Positions 8,384-20,732 of a DNA stretch of 64,000 nt are shown in pieces. The notes beneath the pieces were generated by a model. That model was given only the letters and a program-made list of their open reading frames with translations, ran no database searches and was not told the DNA's origin. The translations under genes were made by a program, and so were the position numbers. Origin of the DNA: DATKZH01 sp964475955. Its GTDB lineage: Bacteria; Planctomycetota; Planctomycetia; Pirellulales; Thermoguttaceae. Location: contig CAYYZY010000004.1 of NCBI GenBank assembly GCA_964475955.1, positions 24,418-88,417 on the forward strand, in the 5' to 3' direction. The stretch's first letter is position 1; each line of letters opens with the position of its first letter.

Positions 8384-10341
8384 CAGTAGACGAAATAGCG
8401 GTGAAAGAGCCAACTCTCAACGAGGAACAGGCCCAGCAGGCCCCAGAGCAGAAGCGGCGCCAAATCGCCCCGGAAGCGCGACCCGACGGCCGTCGCCCCG
8501 GAAGCCCCAAGCGGCGCATCTCCCCGGGCGGGGAGGCGCGTGTCGTCGACCGACAACAGCGCCGCCGAGCCGCTTTCGCCCTGGTCGGTCGTCCAAAGGC
8601 CGAGCCGGTCGAGCTCGGCGAAGCGGGCCGCGGGCGCGACGCGCACCTCCCGCTGGCGCGCACCCGGGTCGTGCCAGGTCAACGTCCGTCCCTCCAATTC
8701 GACCAGATCGCCGGTTCGCCGGTTCCTTCCCTCGGCCGATTCGATCCGGCTTTCGGCGGCCCAGTAGACGGAGTTGCCGATCAACAGCGGATAGGAGGCC
8801 ATGAAGGGAAGCTGCTCGGAGTGCTGGGGGCTGAACGCCATAACGACGATCCGCTGGCCGCGCACCTCGCCGGCCGACAGGACCGGCCCCTGCGGCCCGA
8901 CCCACAGCGAATCGAGCGTGCCGCCGGCCTCGAGCACCGCGGTTTGCGTCACGGCCACGCGCCCGGTGGCCACTCCGTAGAGCACCGGGTGATCTTCCCC
9001 GGGCGCCCGGAGCGTGTCCAGCGGCAGGCCTCCGCCCTCGATCGCCGCCGCCCGAACCGGCCCCGCCGGACCGGGCGGGTTGACGGCCACGGCCGGCACG
9101 TCGTCGGGCCACGGCTCGGGGAGCCAGCCGTCGAAGATCGCCACGTCGACCGGCGATTCCGGCGGCCAGGCCGAGGGCTCGCCGTGAAGCACTTCCAGGT
9201 CGCCCTCGCTTCCCAGCGACGAGAGGGCCAGCTCCGTGAACGGGTCGGGCGACGGGCTGATCCACAGGACGCGCACCGGCCGCAACCGGGGAATGCGCGC
9301 GTGGACCACGTCGTCCCAGGCCAGCATGTCGCCCTCGGCCGAAAGCTTGAGCGACAGGACCCGCTCGGCCTCCGGATCCTCGTCGAGGGGGATCAGAAGC
9401 GCCTCCCGTTCGCCCGGCGTGAGGGTCAGTTTGCGGAGGGCCACCAGGTTGCCGTCCAGCTCGACGTCGAGCGTCGCGGCGACCGGTTCCTCGGCCACGC
9501 AGTGCACCTGCACGAACGCCTCGAACCGGGCCTGCTGGAGCGGTAGCCGCCGGAGCCGAAACGCCGTGATGCCGACGTTGCGCGGCTCCCGCATGGGGAC
9601 GAGCACCTCCTCGACCGGCACTTCGGCGCGCGTGCCGGGCGGCCCGGGCTCGTCGTCCGAAGGGGGTGGCGGACGCCGCGCCGCGGCCGCGTCGTGGGAT
9701 CGCTCCGGATCCGTCCCGGTCGCGTACTCATCGGAAGCTTCCTCCGAGCTCATCCGTCCGTCGGTGGCGTGCCAGATCACGGCCGGGGGCTCCAGCGCCG
9801 CCAGCCGCCGCGCAAGTTGCAGCGCCTCGGCCGGACGGCCCTCGATCGGACGGGCTTCGATCGAAGCCAACGCCCGGTGCACCTGGCGCCGCTCGACGGA
9901 CCGAGCCAGCAGGACCTCCGGGCGGCGGTCGTAGGCCATCACGATTACGCCCGTCGAGGCCGGCAGCCCGGCCAGGCGGTCTTCGAGCCGGGCGACGGCC
10001 TCGTGGAGCCGGGTGGGCCCATGGGCGTTTCGCGCCGCCATCGACGCCGATCGATCCACCAGCACGACCACGCTGCGAAGCGTGCCGGCCGGGGGCGCCA
10101 TCACCAGCCGGCCCAACGCGGCCGCCGCCCCCAGGATTACCAGCAGGCTCAACAGCAGGGAGAGGAGATACTTCAGCCGGCGGAGCCACGCCGAGTCCTG
10201 GTGTTCCCGGGCGAGCCACTTGAAAAAGGGGAGCGTGCTGGTGCGCACGGTCCTGGGGCGCGGCCGGAACAGGTAGAGCACGATGGGCACCAGCACCAAC
10301 GCACTCCACGCCAAGAACAGCGACGGATAGAGAAATCGCAT
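8383..10341 (-). CDS. BatA-like protein (aerotolerance N-terminal domain plus VWA)
   Basis: 652-aa membrane protein. The N-terminus (FLYPSLFLAWSALVLVPIVL then RPRPRTVRTSTLPFFKWL) is typical of the BatA/aerotolerance-regulator N-terminal domain, with two transmembrane helices in the first 80 residues. A VWA-type domain follows (VVLVDRSASMAARN), then beta-rich regions and a last hydrophobic helix (LLLWGLLGLFLVESWLF). It ends in the TGATG overlap with the larger VWA protein, so the two are probably made together and may interact. Its start is 2 nt after the DUF58 gene stop. Confidence 0.88.
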   Translation of the reverse strand: MRFLYPSLFLAWSALVLVPIVLYLFRPRPRTVRTSTLPFFKWLAREHQDSAWLRRLKYLLSLLLSLLVILGAAAALGRLVMAPPAGTLRSVVVLVDRSASMAARNAHGPTRLHEAVARLEDRLAGLPASTGVIVMAYDRRPEVLLARSVERRQVHRALASIEARPIEGRPAEALQLARRLAALEPPAVIWHATDGRMSSEEASDEYATGTDPERSHDAAAARRPPPPSDDEPGPPGTRAEVPVEEVLVPMREPRNVGITAFRLRRLPLQQARFEAFVQVHCVAEEPVAATLDVELDGNLVALRKLTLTPGEREALLIPLDEDPEAERVLSLKLSAEGDMLAWDDVVHARIPRLRPVRVLWISPSPDPFTELALSSLGSEGDLEVLHGEPSAWPPESPVDVAIFDGWLPEPWPDDVPAVAVNPPGPAGPVRAAAIEGGGLPLDTLRAPGEDHPVLYGVATGRVAVTQTAVLEAGGTLDSLWVGPQGPVLSAGEVRGQRIVVMAFSPQHSEQLPFMASYPLLIGNSVYWAAESRIESAEGRNRRTGDLVELEGRTLTWHDPGARQREVRVAPAARFAELDRLGLWTTDQGESGSAALLSVDDTRLPARGDAPLGASGATAVGSRFRGDLAPLLLWGLLGLFLVESWLFHRYFVY

Positions 10342-10343
10342 GC

Positions 10344-11249
10344 CTAGCCCGTCTCCGCCAGCGCGTTACCCCGGGAAAGCAGGTCCAGAAGCGCATCTTC
10401 GAACGGGCGGTCGACGGTCCAGGGGAAGTAGTCGATCCGGCGGCGCATGCAGAACCGGTGTACGTCGTCCAGGTACGCCCGAAACGCGTCGGTGTAGCGG
10501 GCCAGCTCGCGCCGGGTCATCCAGATTCGGCGGACCTCGGCGGTCTCCACGTCGACCAGCCGGATTTCCCCTTCGAGTTGCGGCTCCTTCTCGAGCGGAT
10601 GCAGCACCTGGATGACGTGCGTGTCGGCCGGCCAGCGCGTCGCCTGCAACAGGGCCTCGGTGGAAAGCTCCGGCGACCGGCCCAAGAGGTCGGAGATCAC
10701 GAACACCATGCCGCGGCGGTCGCGGCTGGGCCGGAACTGCCGAAGCGCCCCGACCAGGTCGGTCGCTCCGCCGAACGGCAGCTCGGCCATCTGGTTGAGC
10801 AGGAAGTGGACGTGCCCCTGCCCCTTCATCGGCTGGGTCTCGCGGCGGAGCGTATCGGCCAGGCTGAGCACCGAGACGCGATGTTCTCCCAGAAGCGCCA
10901 GGTACGCCAGCGCAACCGCCATGCGCAGGGCCATCACCCGCTTTTCCGGAAACGGTTCGACCATCGACTGGCTGCGGTCGACGAGCACGTGGACGTGGAA
11001 TTCCTGCACGGCCTCGAAGATGCGGATGAACGGTTTTTCCAGCCGGGCGAACAGGCGCCAGTCGATGGTGCGGAAGTCGTCGCCCGGCGTGTAGCGGCGG
11101 TGCTCTTTGAACTCGCGCGTGAACCCGGTGGCCGGCGTAGCCTCCAAACCGCGCCGCTGCAAGAGCCGGCGCTTGCGCAGCTTGAAGAACAACGACCGCA
11201 GGCGGCCGAGGAACTTCGCGTCGAACAACTCGTCGTAGTTACCGGGCAT
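10344..11249 (-). CDS. DUF58 domain protein
   Basis: 301-aa cytosolic-looking protein with the DUF58 signature around EFKEHRRYTPGDDFRTIDWR (residues about 45-65) and a VWA-like fold including VLVDRSQSM. DUF58 proteins are standard companions of MoxR ATPases and BatA-type VWA proteins and are thought to act in assembly or maturation of membrane or periplasmic complexes. The ATG at 11249 overlaps the end of the TPR/PQQ gene by 11 nt. An upstream in-frame ATG (11387) lies deep inside that gene and is rejected. Confidence 0.9.
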   Translation of the reverse strand: MPGNYDELFDAKFLGRLRSLFFKLRKRRLLQRRGLEATPATGFTREFKEHRRYTPGDDFRTIDWRLFARLEKPFIRIFEAVQEFHVHVLVDRSQSMVEPFPEKRVMALRMAVALAYLALLGEHRVSVLSLADTLRRETQPMKGQGHVHFLLNQMAELPFGGATDLVGALRQFRPSRDRRGMVFVISDLLGRSPELSTEALLQATRWPADTHVIQVLHPLEKEPQLEGEIRLVDVETAEVRRIWMTRRELARYTDAFRAYLDDVHRFCMRRRIDYFPWTVDRPFEDALLDLLSRGNALAETG

Positions 11250-14200
11250 CGACTTCCTGCTCCGCCAAAGCCACCACCCGATGGGGCGATACCGTCGTGT
11301 AGAGCACGCCGCGAGCGACGTGGCTGATCCGCGGCGCGTGCAAGCCCGATACGCCGGGAAAACGTCCCGGCGCGTAGCGCCCGGCATAATAACTCGGCTG
11401 TCCGTACCCCGAAGAATAGCCCATACCGCCCAGTACGGGCATAGAGTAGCCTGAGGGGTAGACCGACGAGCCCCCGGGTGAAGCGCTCGTCACCGGGGCG
11501 GCGGAGCCGGACGACGCGGCGTCGAGCAGCTCGTCGGGCCAGTCCGCCCGAAACGCCCGGCCGGCCGTCAGCGCGTTGATGCAGAGGATCCCGCCCGGGC
11601 CCACGGCGTAGACGCGCGGGCCGTCGATCACGGCCTGGATGGGGGTAATCGCCGGTCCCGTGGCGATCTCCGCGAGCCCGAATTCCTTGGCGGTGCCCTT
11701 GCCGACGTCGACGAACCGGAGCACGTTGCCGTCCAGGAGGCAAACCACGCGGCCCGAAATGCCCACCACCTGGCCGTTCGCCGAGACCCGCTTCCCCGCC
11801 AGCGGCAGGTCGGTGGGGATGATCTGCACCCCCGAGGAGTCGAACAGCAACAGCCAGCGTGCGAGCAGGCCGGCGCGCCCGGCCTGGCCCTGGCGACGTT
11901 GCGACGCCCAGGCGACCGCCGGGGCGGCCAGGCTCACTTCGCCCGGCGGCGGCGTGAACGGAGCCGATTGGGCCGCCGAGCCCATCTGCAAGTAGTTGAG
12001 GAACTGAACCGACTGGCCCGCCGGTGGATTGGGGCGGTACGGCGACCGGACGGTCGCGTATTGCGAACCGGGCGTCGCGCCGGAGGTGAATCGCGGGGTG
12101 GAGGTCGGGGCCGGCGAATCGCGGAGCTTCAAGGGGAACTTGCGCACGCGCCAGGGCTCGAACGACCACTCCTCCTCGCCGCTGGTCAAGTCGACGATCG
12201 CGGTCCGCGGCCCGAAGATCAGCAGCCGATCACCGTGAAGGTCGGCCCCGGAGTTGTACCACGTGGCCGCTGCCGGCGTGACCGGCGGGGCGTAGGTTTG
12301 CTCCCAAACGATCTTCCCGGTCGCCGGGTCGATCCGGGTCAACGTGCCGGAGGATGGGTCGTACGACAGCAGGTGCTCCCCCTCGAGCAGCAACGAGGCC
12401 GGCGCCGGGGCCGGCGTGTTGCCGGTCGCCGGCGGCGCGCCGGCAACGGCGCCCACGTCGGCCCGCCAGAGCACGCGCCCGTCCTCCACCGCGTGGCACG
12501 CGACCTCGCCGGGGCCGGGCACGTAGAAACGCCCCTGCCCGTCCGATACGGGCGTCGACGGCAGCGCCAGTTGCGCCAAAAGCATCTGCCGCGTTCTCTG
12601 GAGCTGTTGGGCCGCCGCGGCCCGCTGCGCCGCGGGCATGTGGGCAAGCGACTGCTGCGACTGCTGGATCTGCTGCAACTGCTGCTGGAGGTTGAAATGC
12701 GAATGCCGCGCTCCGCCCGCCATGAGCATCGCGGCCGGCAACACCTCGCGCCGCCAGAGCAGCCTGCCGGTGGCCGCTTCGATACAGTGCCCCGTGCCCG
12801 CCGAGTCGCAAATCAGCGTACGCTTCTCGGTGAGCGGCACGACGGCGCTGACCACGGTCTGCGATCGGGTCTCGTAGGCCCACTTGACGCGGAACCGGGG
12901 CGAAGGACCCTGCTGCGGCCCGGGGCGAGGCACGGGCCGCGGCACGGCCGCGGTGAGCATCTTGCGGGCGCGCTCCAACGAGATCGTGATCCCGTCCGGG
13001 AAGGCGATTCTCGGCTTCCTCTCCTCGCCCTCTTCCCAGGAGCCCGTGAGCCGTTCGGCGACTCGGCCGAGCTCGGCGATTGCCTCGTCGCGCGCGGCGT
13101 CGCGGCCCAACCGGTCGAGCAGGTAGGCGCGAATCCACGTGATCCACAACCACTGCTGGTCGCTTCGGGCCGCGGGCTCGACGGCGTCGAGACAGATGAG
13201 TGCTTCCGAAAGCGCGTCGTCCCGGTCATCGGCCAGGCAACGGCCGACGTCGCGCCAGTACGAGTCGGAGAGGTGCGCCTCGAGCAGTCGACGGGTCTCC
13301 TCCGAAAGCGGCATCTTCTCCACGCCCGCCAGCAGCTTCTGGATCGCCGTGCGCAGCCGACGCTCGTCGCCCGAGGTGGCCAGCGCCGTAAGCCACTGTT
13401 CCCATGCGTTGCGGTCGGTCGGATTGAGCTCGGTGAGCCGCTCCAGCGCGCGGACGACCTGCCTCCGCCCCTGCGGGTGCCGGGCGAGCAGCGGGCGAAG
13501 CGCGCTGAGCACCGCCGTGTCCTGGATCTTCGCGACGTCGATCTTCTCCACCAGCGCCGCAACCAGATCGTGGCGCTCCTTTTTGGCGTGCAAATGGGCC
13601 AATCGTGCACGGTACTGGTCGGCGTGCTCGGAATCCTCTTCGGCGAGCCGGGCCAACTCCTCCTCGACGGCGACCGATTCGCCCGGCTCGTCCTCCAAAA
13701 TCGCCACCAACTGCCGCCGCAGCCGGATGCGGAAATCGCCGGGAAGCTCACCGGCCAGGTCGCTTTCGAGCATGGCCGCGGTCTCTTGGCGGCGGCCGCT
13801 TCGGGCGGCGATCTCGGCGAAGGCCAGGCGTCGCTCCAGGCGATTGGCCGTCCACTCGCCGGGCTCTTCGTCGAGCCGACCCTGCTCCGCCTCGAGGAAC
13901 GCCTCGACCGTGTCGAACTCCTCGTGGAACACCACGGCCGACTCGAGCCACTGCCGGTAGCGGGCCGCCGTGTCGGCCAGCGCGCGGCTCTCGGCGATCA
14001 ACTCCTCCCCTGCCCGCGAATGCCCCAGCCGCCGCTCCACCGAAAGCAGGATCGCGCGGAGATCGAGGTCCTCGGGCTGCTCCTCCAGACGAGCGTGCAG
14101 CACCCCCCGGGCTTCGACGAGCAGGTCCTGCTCGATCATGAACTGGACCAGGTCGAGCACGTTTTCCAGGCTGGCCTCCCGGGCCGGGATCGACTCGAAT

Positions 14201-15584
14201 AGCTCCCGCAGCCGGCGCCGGTCGCCGGTCGCCAGGTAGGTCTCGGCCAACTCGCGCCGCACGTCGAGCCGCGACGGCTCCAGCTTCACCACGCGGCGGA
14301 ACAGCTCCAGCGCGTCTTCGGTGAGCAGCGACCGGCGCAGGAATCGGGCCGTCTCCAGCAGGTGCGCGGCCCGCTCGTCGGGCGCCAACGTGTCGACGAG
14401 GCCGTTGAGCGCCCCGAGCGCTTCCTCGGGACGGCCCAGCAGATAGAGCGTTCGGACGTAGAGCGACACCAGGTCGGGCCGGTCCGACTGCGCTTCGATC
14501 CGCTCGGCGAGGTACTTCTCGCGCCCGTGAACGTCGCGCAGCAGATCGAGCATTTCGAGGGTCCGCCTCTCGATCGCGGCCGATCGGGGCATCCGCTGGC
14601 CGGCTTCGAACAGCACCGCGAGGGCGTCGCGGCGCCGCTGAAGCCCGGCCAGCACCTGCGCCAGGTCGAGGGCCGCGGCTTCGTCGAGCGGATTCTCGTC
14701 GACGCGCTGCCGCGCGGCCGCGATCAGCGACTCGCGTTCGGCTTCGCTGTCGACCAGCCCGAGGCGCCGACGGACGATCTGGCCGCGCCGCCAATAGTCG
14801 GCCGTCAACTTCGCCAGCAGGCGGTCGAGCCGCGCACCGGCGGCCGCGCGCCGGCCCAGGCCGACTTCCGCCACGGCCGCCTCCAGCTCCATGCTGACCA
14901 TCGTCTCCGGGGGCGGCGGCGCGGGCGGTTCCGCCTCGAGAACCGCAAGCGCCGGCTCGAAGAACTCGTACTCGTTCATCCGCCGTGCCACTTCGAGGCG
15001 CTCGTCGGGCCCCTCGACCAGCGAGGCCAGCGCCCGCAGGTGCTTTTCCGCCAGGTCCCGGCGACCGGCCTCCACGGCCAGCGGCAGCAAGCGGTCGACC
15101 CAGGCCACCTTGCGCCGCGGCCGGTCCTCGCGCTCGATCGCCTGGTCGAGCTGCTCCAGGGCGCGCGGATCGTGCCGCTTGTGATAGACTTCGTAGAGCA
15201 CGTATCGCAGGTAGGCGTTTTCGGGAAACTGCGCCGCGGCGGCCTGGGCGGCGCGGACGACGTCGGCGTCGCCGGTGGCCGCCAGCAGCCGCACCAGCAC
15301 CGTGCGCGCGGCCGCGTCCTGGGGATACTGGGCCACGTGCGCCCGATACATCCCCAGCAGCTCGTCGACCTTGCCCGCGGTGCGGTACATCGACACGAGC
15401 TGCTCCAGCGGCGGTCCCAGCGACGGGTCGTGGTGCAGGGCGGTCCGAAACGCGAGCGACCGGGCGTCGAGATCCTCATCCTCCGACGACGGGTCCTGCG
15501 CCCGCGCCGGCCGCACGCCCCACGGCCCGGCAAGCGCCGTCCACGCGACCAACGCGACCAACACGACCGAGCATCGCCTGCTTC

Positions 15585-15588
<4 letters not shown>
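11239..15588 (-). CDS. Exported TPR plus PQQ beta-propeller giant protein
   Basis: 1449-aa protein with a signal peptide (about residues 1-31; hydrophobic CSVVLVALVAWTALAG, then ARAQD cleavage region). Residues about 40-800 are helical repeats of TPR type. From about residue 895 to the end there are WD/PQQ-like blades (GTGHCIEAATGRLLWRREV, VACHAVEDGRVLWRADVG, LTRIDPATGKIVWEQTY), interrupted by a Gln-rich insertion near LQQQLQQIQQSQQ. The PQQ-type propeller suggests a BamB-like scaffold role in the periplasm. Start ATG 15588 overlaps the MoxR stop as ATGA. The reading frame stays open upstream to 16362, but that part shadows MoxR. It is unusual to find such a protein within a MoxR/DUF58/VWA operon. 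Confidence 0.88.
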
Positions 15589-16631
<1,043 letters not shown>

Positions 16632-18552
16632 CGAGTCGTCTCCTGAGCGCGGTGAAGTATCGGAGGACCTGCTCGCGCCGCGAGAGCGGCAACGGCTCTT
16701 CGGCCAGGGCTTCCTCTTCCGTCCTGATGAAGTCGACGGCCAACTGTTGCGACTCCCGTAGCGTCCCTTCGCGATGGGCCGACTGTTCAACCTGCCGGAC
16801 GCGCGACGGCCCCTCGGCGGAGACCCGCGCGTCGACCACGCCGGTGCCGGTCGACTCGAGTGGACGAGTCGCCGTGTTGCCGTAGGCGGCCGAGCCGTGG
16901 CCCGCGAAATGGCCCCCGTCGCCCGCGCTTGGGCTCGCCGTCGTGCCGGGAACCGGCACCGCCCCGGCCAACTGCCCCGCCCCGGCCCCCTGACCGAGAC
17001 CGGAGCCGGCGCCCTGCCCTTGCCCAGTTCCCTGCCCCGACCCTTGGCACGCGCCCTGGCAAGCGCCGCCGCACTGGGGGCACGCCCCCGTCCCGGGAAT
17101 CGGCGCGACCGGGGCCCCCGGAACGGGAGCCGCGCGTTGGCCGGAGGCCGGGTTCGCGCCGGTGGCGGGCACGGGCGTCTGGCCTGAAGCGCCCGGCGAT
17201 GCCCGACCGAGGGCGACCCGCGCTCCCGGGGTCGCCTGCCCGAGTTGGCCTTGGGTGATCGCTCCCAACTGGTGTTGGAGGGGCACGTTTCCCAACGCCT
17301 GGAGCTGCTGGGCGCCCAACGGCTGCAAGCCCGACTGGCGGTTGCCGAGCTGCGCGAGCCGCCGAATGGCCGGCGGCTTGCGCCCGAAGATCTGTTGGCC
17401 TGCGCTGCGCAGTTGCCGGGCGAGCTGCTGGAGTCGCTGGCGTGAAAGCCGCCGCAGCCGGGATCGGTCGAGCGCCTTGGCCAGGCGCTGGAACTGATCG
17501 GCCGCGTCCTTGGGCCGCTTCTTGCGCAGCCCATCGTGCGCCTTGTCGAGGTGCTTTCCGATCAGTCCCTCCTTGTCGGCGCGCGTGGCCACGTCGAGCG
17601 ACTGCTTGAGGGCCTCTTCGATGCGACGTGCCTCCTCCCGGGAAAGGTCCTCGCGGTCGAGCCGGTCGGCCAGCTTCTCCGCTTCGTCGGAGCCCTTCTC
17701 GAAGTCCTTGGCTCGAAGCGTCGAACCCAGGTCGGCCGTGTCGGCGTGGCGAGCCAGCTCCTCGAGCATCTTGGAGGAGAGCTCGTCGTCGCCGGCCGGG
17801 TCGAGCGATTCGGCCAGCTCCTCGGCCATGTGGGCCCTCTTTTCCAACTCGTCCAGCACGCCGCGCTGGGTCTGGTCGTCGAGCGAACGGAGCTTCTCGG
17901 CGGTCTCCCGGACCGCGTCCTTGAGCCTCTCAAGTTCCTCCCTTTCCTCAGGCGCGAGGCCCTCGTCCTCGTCCGGAACCCGGATCCGGCGCGCGAGCAC
18001 GCGGCCCGCCTCGGCGGCCTGCGCCCGGGCCGCCGGATCGACGCCGGGCACCTCGGCCGGCGACGGCCCCACCGAAAGCAGGCCGACCAGCCCCACCAGC
18101 GCCGCCGGCAGGGCCCACGCCCGATGCGCCAGGCGCGCGGGCAGATCGCGCGCCAAGCGGGCGGCCTCCGCTTCGAGCCGCCGGGCCGCGCGGCGCAGAT
18201 GCACCTCTTCGCCCGCGTCGCGCCCCGCCTGCGACGCGAAGCAGTAGGCCGAAACGAACATCTCCTTCCGGCCGGCCACTTCGTCCCAGTAGGCCAGGGC
18301 GGCCTCGGGCGACGGGCGCGCAAGCCACGCGCCCAGGGCCGTCGTCGCCAGCCACAGGGGCACCAGGGCCAGGGTTCCCAGCGCGATCCACCACGGCCAC
18401 TCGAAGTACCACGCGGCGAGCACGAGCACGGCCGCCGTCGGAAAAACCCCCACGGCCGTGCGACCCAGCCAGCGGAACCACCGCGCCACGACCAAGCGGC
18501 GCACCACGCGCCGGGAGACCGCCGGGAAGGTCAGCGTCTCGGGCTTCGTCAT

Positions 18553-18660
18553 GGCCGCACGTCCTCCAAAACGGCCTCACGCCGGGTCACGGCCGGAGGT
18601 CTTCCAAAGGCGCCCCCGGGCCGGGTCACGGCCTCAGGTCCTCCAAAAGGGCTTCGACGC
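18553..18660 (-). repeat. About 39-bp tandem repeat copying the 3' end of a gene
   Basis: Three imperfect copies with the shared core TCCAAA at 18565, 18603 and 18642 (spacing 38 and 39 bp). Read on the minus strand, each copy spells the last codons of the 697-aa gene (LEDLRP or LEDVRP) and its TGA/GTGACC context. The last copy runs into the ATG of the coiled-coil gene. It looks like tandem duplication of a gene end that created the present intergenic gap. Confidence 0.65.
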
Positions 18661-20719
18661 TGCGGCGGACCTCCGGGTCGGTCGTCTGCCCCAGCGTCTC
18701 GTCCAGTTGTCGCCTGGCCAGATGGCCCAGCTCGGCCAACGCCTCCTTGGCCGCTTTTCGCTTCGTGTATTCGGGGTGGCCCAGCTCGCGGATCCACTGG
18801 GCGACCTTGGCGCGCACGGAATCGGGAACCGTGGGGGCGGGGACGCGAAATTCGACGACGTCGAGCGTCGGCACGTGGGCCAGGCCGTCGCCCCATCGCA
18901 CGGGCAAGACCAACTCCTCGAACCGGCCTTCGACCGTGCCCCCATCCCAAAGCTCCGCCTCGAACCGCGGCCCGCCGGAATCCTCGGCCGCCCCCTCGCC
19001 GACGCGCCGCAAGAGCCGGATCTGGCTCGGCGGCACCGGGATCTTTTGCCCCGCCGAGAGGAAATGGACCGCCTCGAGGTCGATCGGCCCGACCAGCACG
19101 TTGTCGCCTTCGAGCAGCAAATGCGGGGCCGAAATCTCCCGGTCGACCTCTTCCTGCTCCAGCGCGGGGGCGGCACCCGCGGTTAGGCGGCGGAGGTCCA
19201 CCGGCGAGAACTCCTGCTCGCCGAAAAGGAGCGTGTTGAACGAGAGGGCCGAGCGACCCACGAAGGCGAACAACCGGCTGCCGTCGCGCAGCACCAGATG
19301 GTGGCCGATCCGCGCTTCCGCGGCGAACAGGCGGCGGACCTGGTCCAGCGCGATCGGCCGGCTTCCCCACGGCGTGGTGGCGGCGACCTCCTGCTCGGCC
19401 GCCCCGACCAGCGCCAGGCGGTCGCCTTCGACCGTCTCGAGCATGGCGACCACCTCCTCCGCCGGTTTGCCCTCCTCCGCACGCTCGCGCATCACCAGCC
19501 GGTCGAGGTTCTCGGCGTCGAGCTCCAACTCCAGGCCGCTGTTCATGGTAAACCGTAACGCCTCGACCGAGATCGGGCCGTTGAGCACCTGGCCGTCGGC
19601 CAGGAACACGCGGTAGGTTCCGCCGGTCCACAACGGTCCGGCCAGGGCCGCCACGTCTTCAAGGGATAGCGGCAACTCGCCGTGCCGGGTGCGGATGGAA
19701 AGCCCCTTGCACGAGGCCGTGCCGTTGAGCCGCGTCTCGCCGCCCGCCGCGAGCACGTCGGCCGCTTGCCGTTCGACGCCGAGGGATTCGAGCGACAGAA
19801 GCGACCCCGCGTCGCTGGCGCCGAAGCCGCCGCGGCCCAGGTTGACGATCGTGCGCCGCAGGTCGCGCGGCAGGTCGCGGAGCCAGTCCCGCGAGGTGAA
19901 CGGCTTCATCAGGGCGGCGGCCGCCTTCGCCGACGGGATCGACGCCAGCCGCCGCTGGGCCATCCCGTGCAGGAGCGACGCCGTCTTGCCCGGCGCCACG
20001 GTGAGCGTGTAGCTGAACGTGATTTGGTGGTTCGACTGGTTCTGGATCGCGGGCCGGACCTTGCTTCGGGTCCCGCCCAGGTGAAACACGACCGACAACT
20101 GCTGCCTGCTCGGATGCCCCACGAAGATGATGCCCGTATCCTTCTCACCCAGCATCGCCCCGGCCGGCTTGCCCGAATCGGTCACCAGCGCCAGGCCGGG
20201 CCCCCGGCCCATGCTCGACCGGAGCGTGACGTTGGCGGTGATCGGCGCGGGCGTGGCGTTGTGGAACATGTCGACGTAGCGGACGGCGGCCGCCTTCAGG
20301 TCGACCCTCACCCGCCGCGTCACCGTGAGGTTCGACACCTGGCGCGTCAGGACGTACTCGCTGCCGTCGGGCGTCATCATGGCCGTTTGGGCCGAGCTGA
20401 ACTGATGGTTGTTGACCGAGAGGACGGCCCCGCCGTCGAAGCAGTCGTTCGAGCCGTCGTTGATGGTGCCCTGCGGGGTAACGTCCCACCGAAACCCCTG
20501 CGAGTCGGTCTTGTGCGTGTAGTTCGCCGGAACCAGTTGCTGCGGCGGAGCGGCCCCAAGCGGACCGGCCAGGCACGCCGCCGCGACCACCGCCCGGCAA
20601 AACGCCCCCCATCGCCGATTCGAGCCGGCGGCCCGGCCGTGGGCCTCGGCGGCACGAACGGCCCTCGCCGATACGGCCGCGGCTGACGAGGTTCGCAAGG
20701 TTCCGATCCGGTTGCTCAT
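18626..20719 (-). CDS. Exported protein of unknown function, paralogue A, with HEAT-like C-terminus
   Basis: 697-aa exported protein. A signal peptide (AFCRAVVAAACLAG, cleavage near GAAPPQ) follows a long basic leader. The ATG at 20719 is preceded by GGAGAGGG. The first 250 residues (NYTHKTDSQGFRWDVTPQG, MMTPDGSEYVLTRQVSNL) form a beta-rich domain closely matched by the adjacent 695-aa protein. The middle holds repeated beta units of the type LVGPIDLEAVHF. The C-terminus (about residues 640-697) has paired helices like HEAT repeats (ELGHPEYTKRKAAKEALAEL). No enzyme motif is recognised. It lies in the same orientation between the paralogue and the MoxR operon, 13 nt after the paralogue's stop. 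Confidence 0.75.
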   Translation of the reverse strand: MSNRIGTLRTSSAAAVSARAVRAAEAHGRAAGSNRRWGAFCRAVVAAACLAGPLGAAPPQQLVPANYTHKTDSQGFRWDVTPQGTINDGSNDCFDGGAVLSVNNHQFSSAQTAMMTPDGSEYVLTRQVSNLTVTRRVRVDLKAAAVRYVDMFHNATPAPITANVTLRSSMGRGPGLALVTDSGKPAGAMLGEKDTGIIFVGHPSRQQLSVVFHLGGTRSKVRPAIQNQSNHQITFSYTLTVAPGKTASLLHGMAQRRLASIPSAKAAAALMKPFTSRDWLRDLPRDLRRTIVNLGRGGFGASDAGSLLSLESLGVERQAADVLAAGGETRLNGTASCKGLSIRTRHGELPLSLEDVAALAGPLWTGGTYRVFLADGQVLNGPISVEALRFTMNSGLELELDAENLDRLVMRERAEEGKPAEEVVAMLETVEGDRLALVGAAEQEVAATTPWGSRPIALDQVRRLFAAEARIGHHLVLRDGSRLFAFVGRSALSFNTLLFGEQEFSPVDLRRLTAGAAPALEQEEVDREISAPHLLLEGDNVLVGPIDLEAVHFLSAGQKIPVPPSQIRLLRRVGEGAAEDSGGPRFEAELWDGGTVEGRFEELVLPVRWGDGLAHVPTLDVVEFRVPAPTVPDSVRAKVAQWIRELGHPEYTKRKAAKEALAELGHLARRQLDETLGQTTDPEVRRSVEALLEDLRP

Positions 20720-20732
20720 CGGCCCTCTCCGG

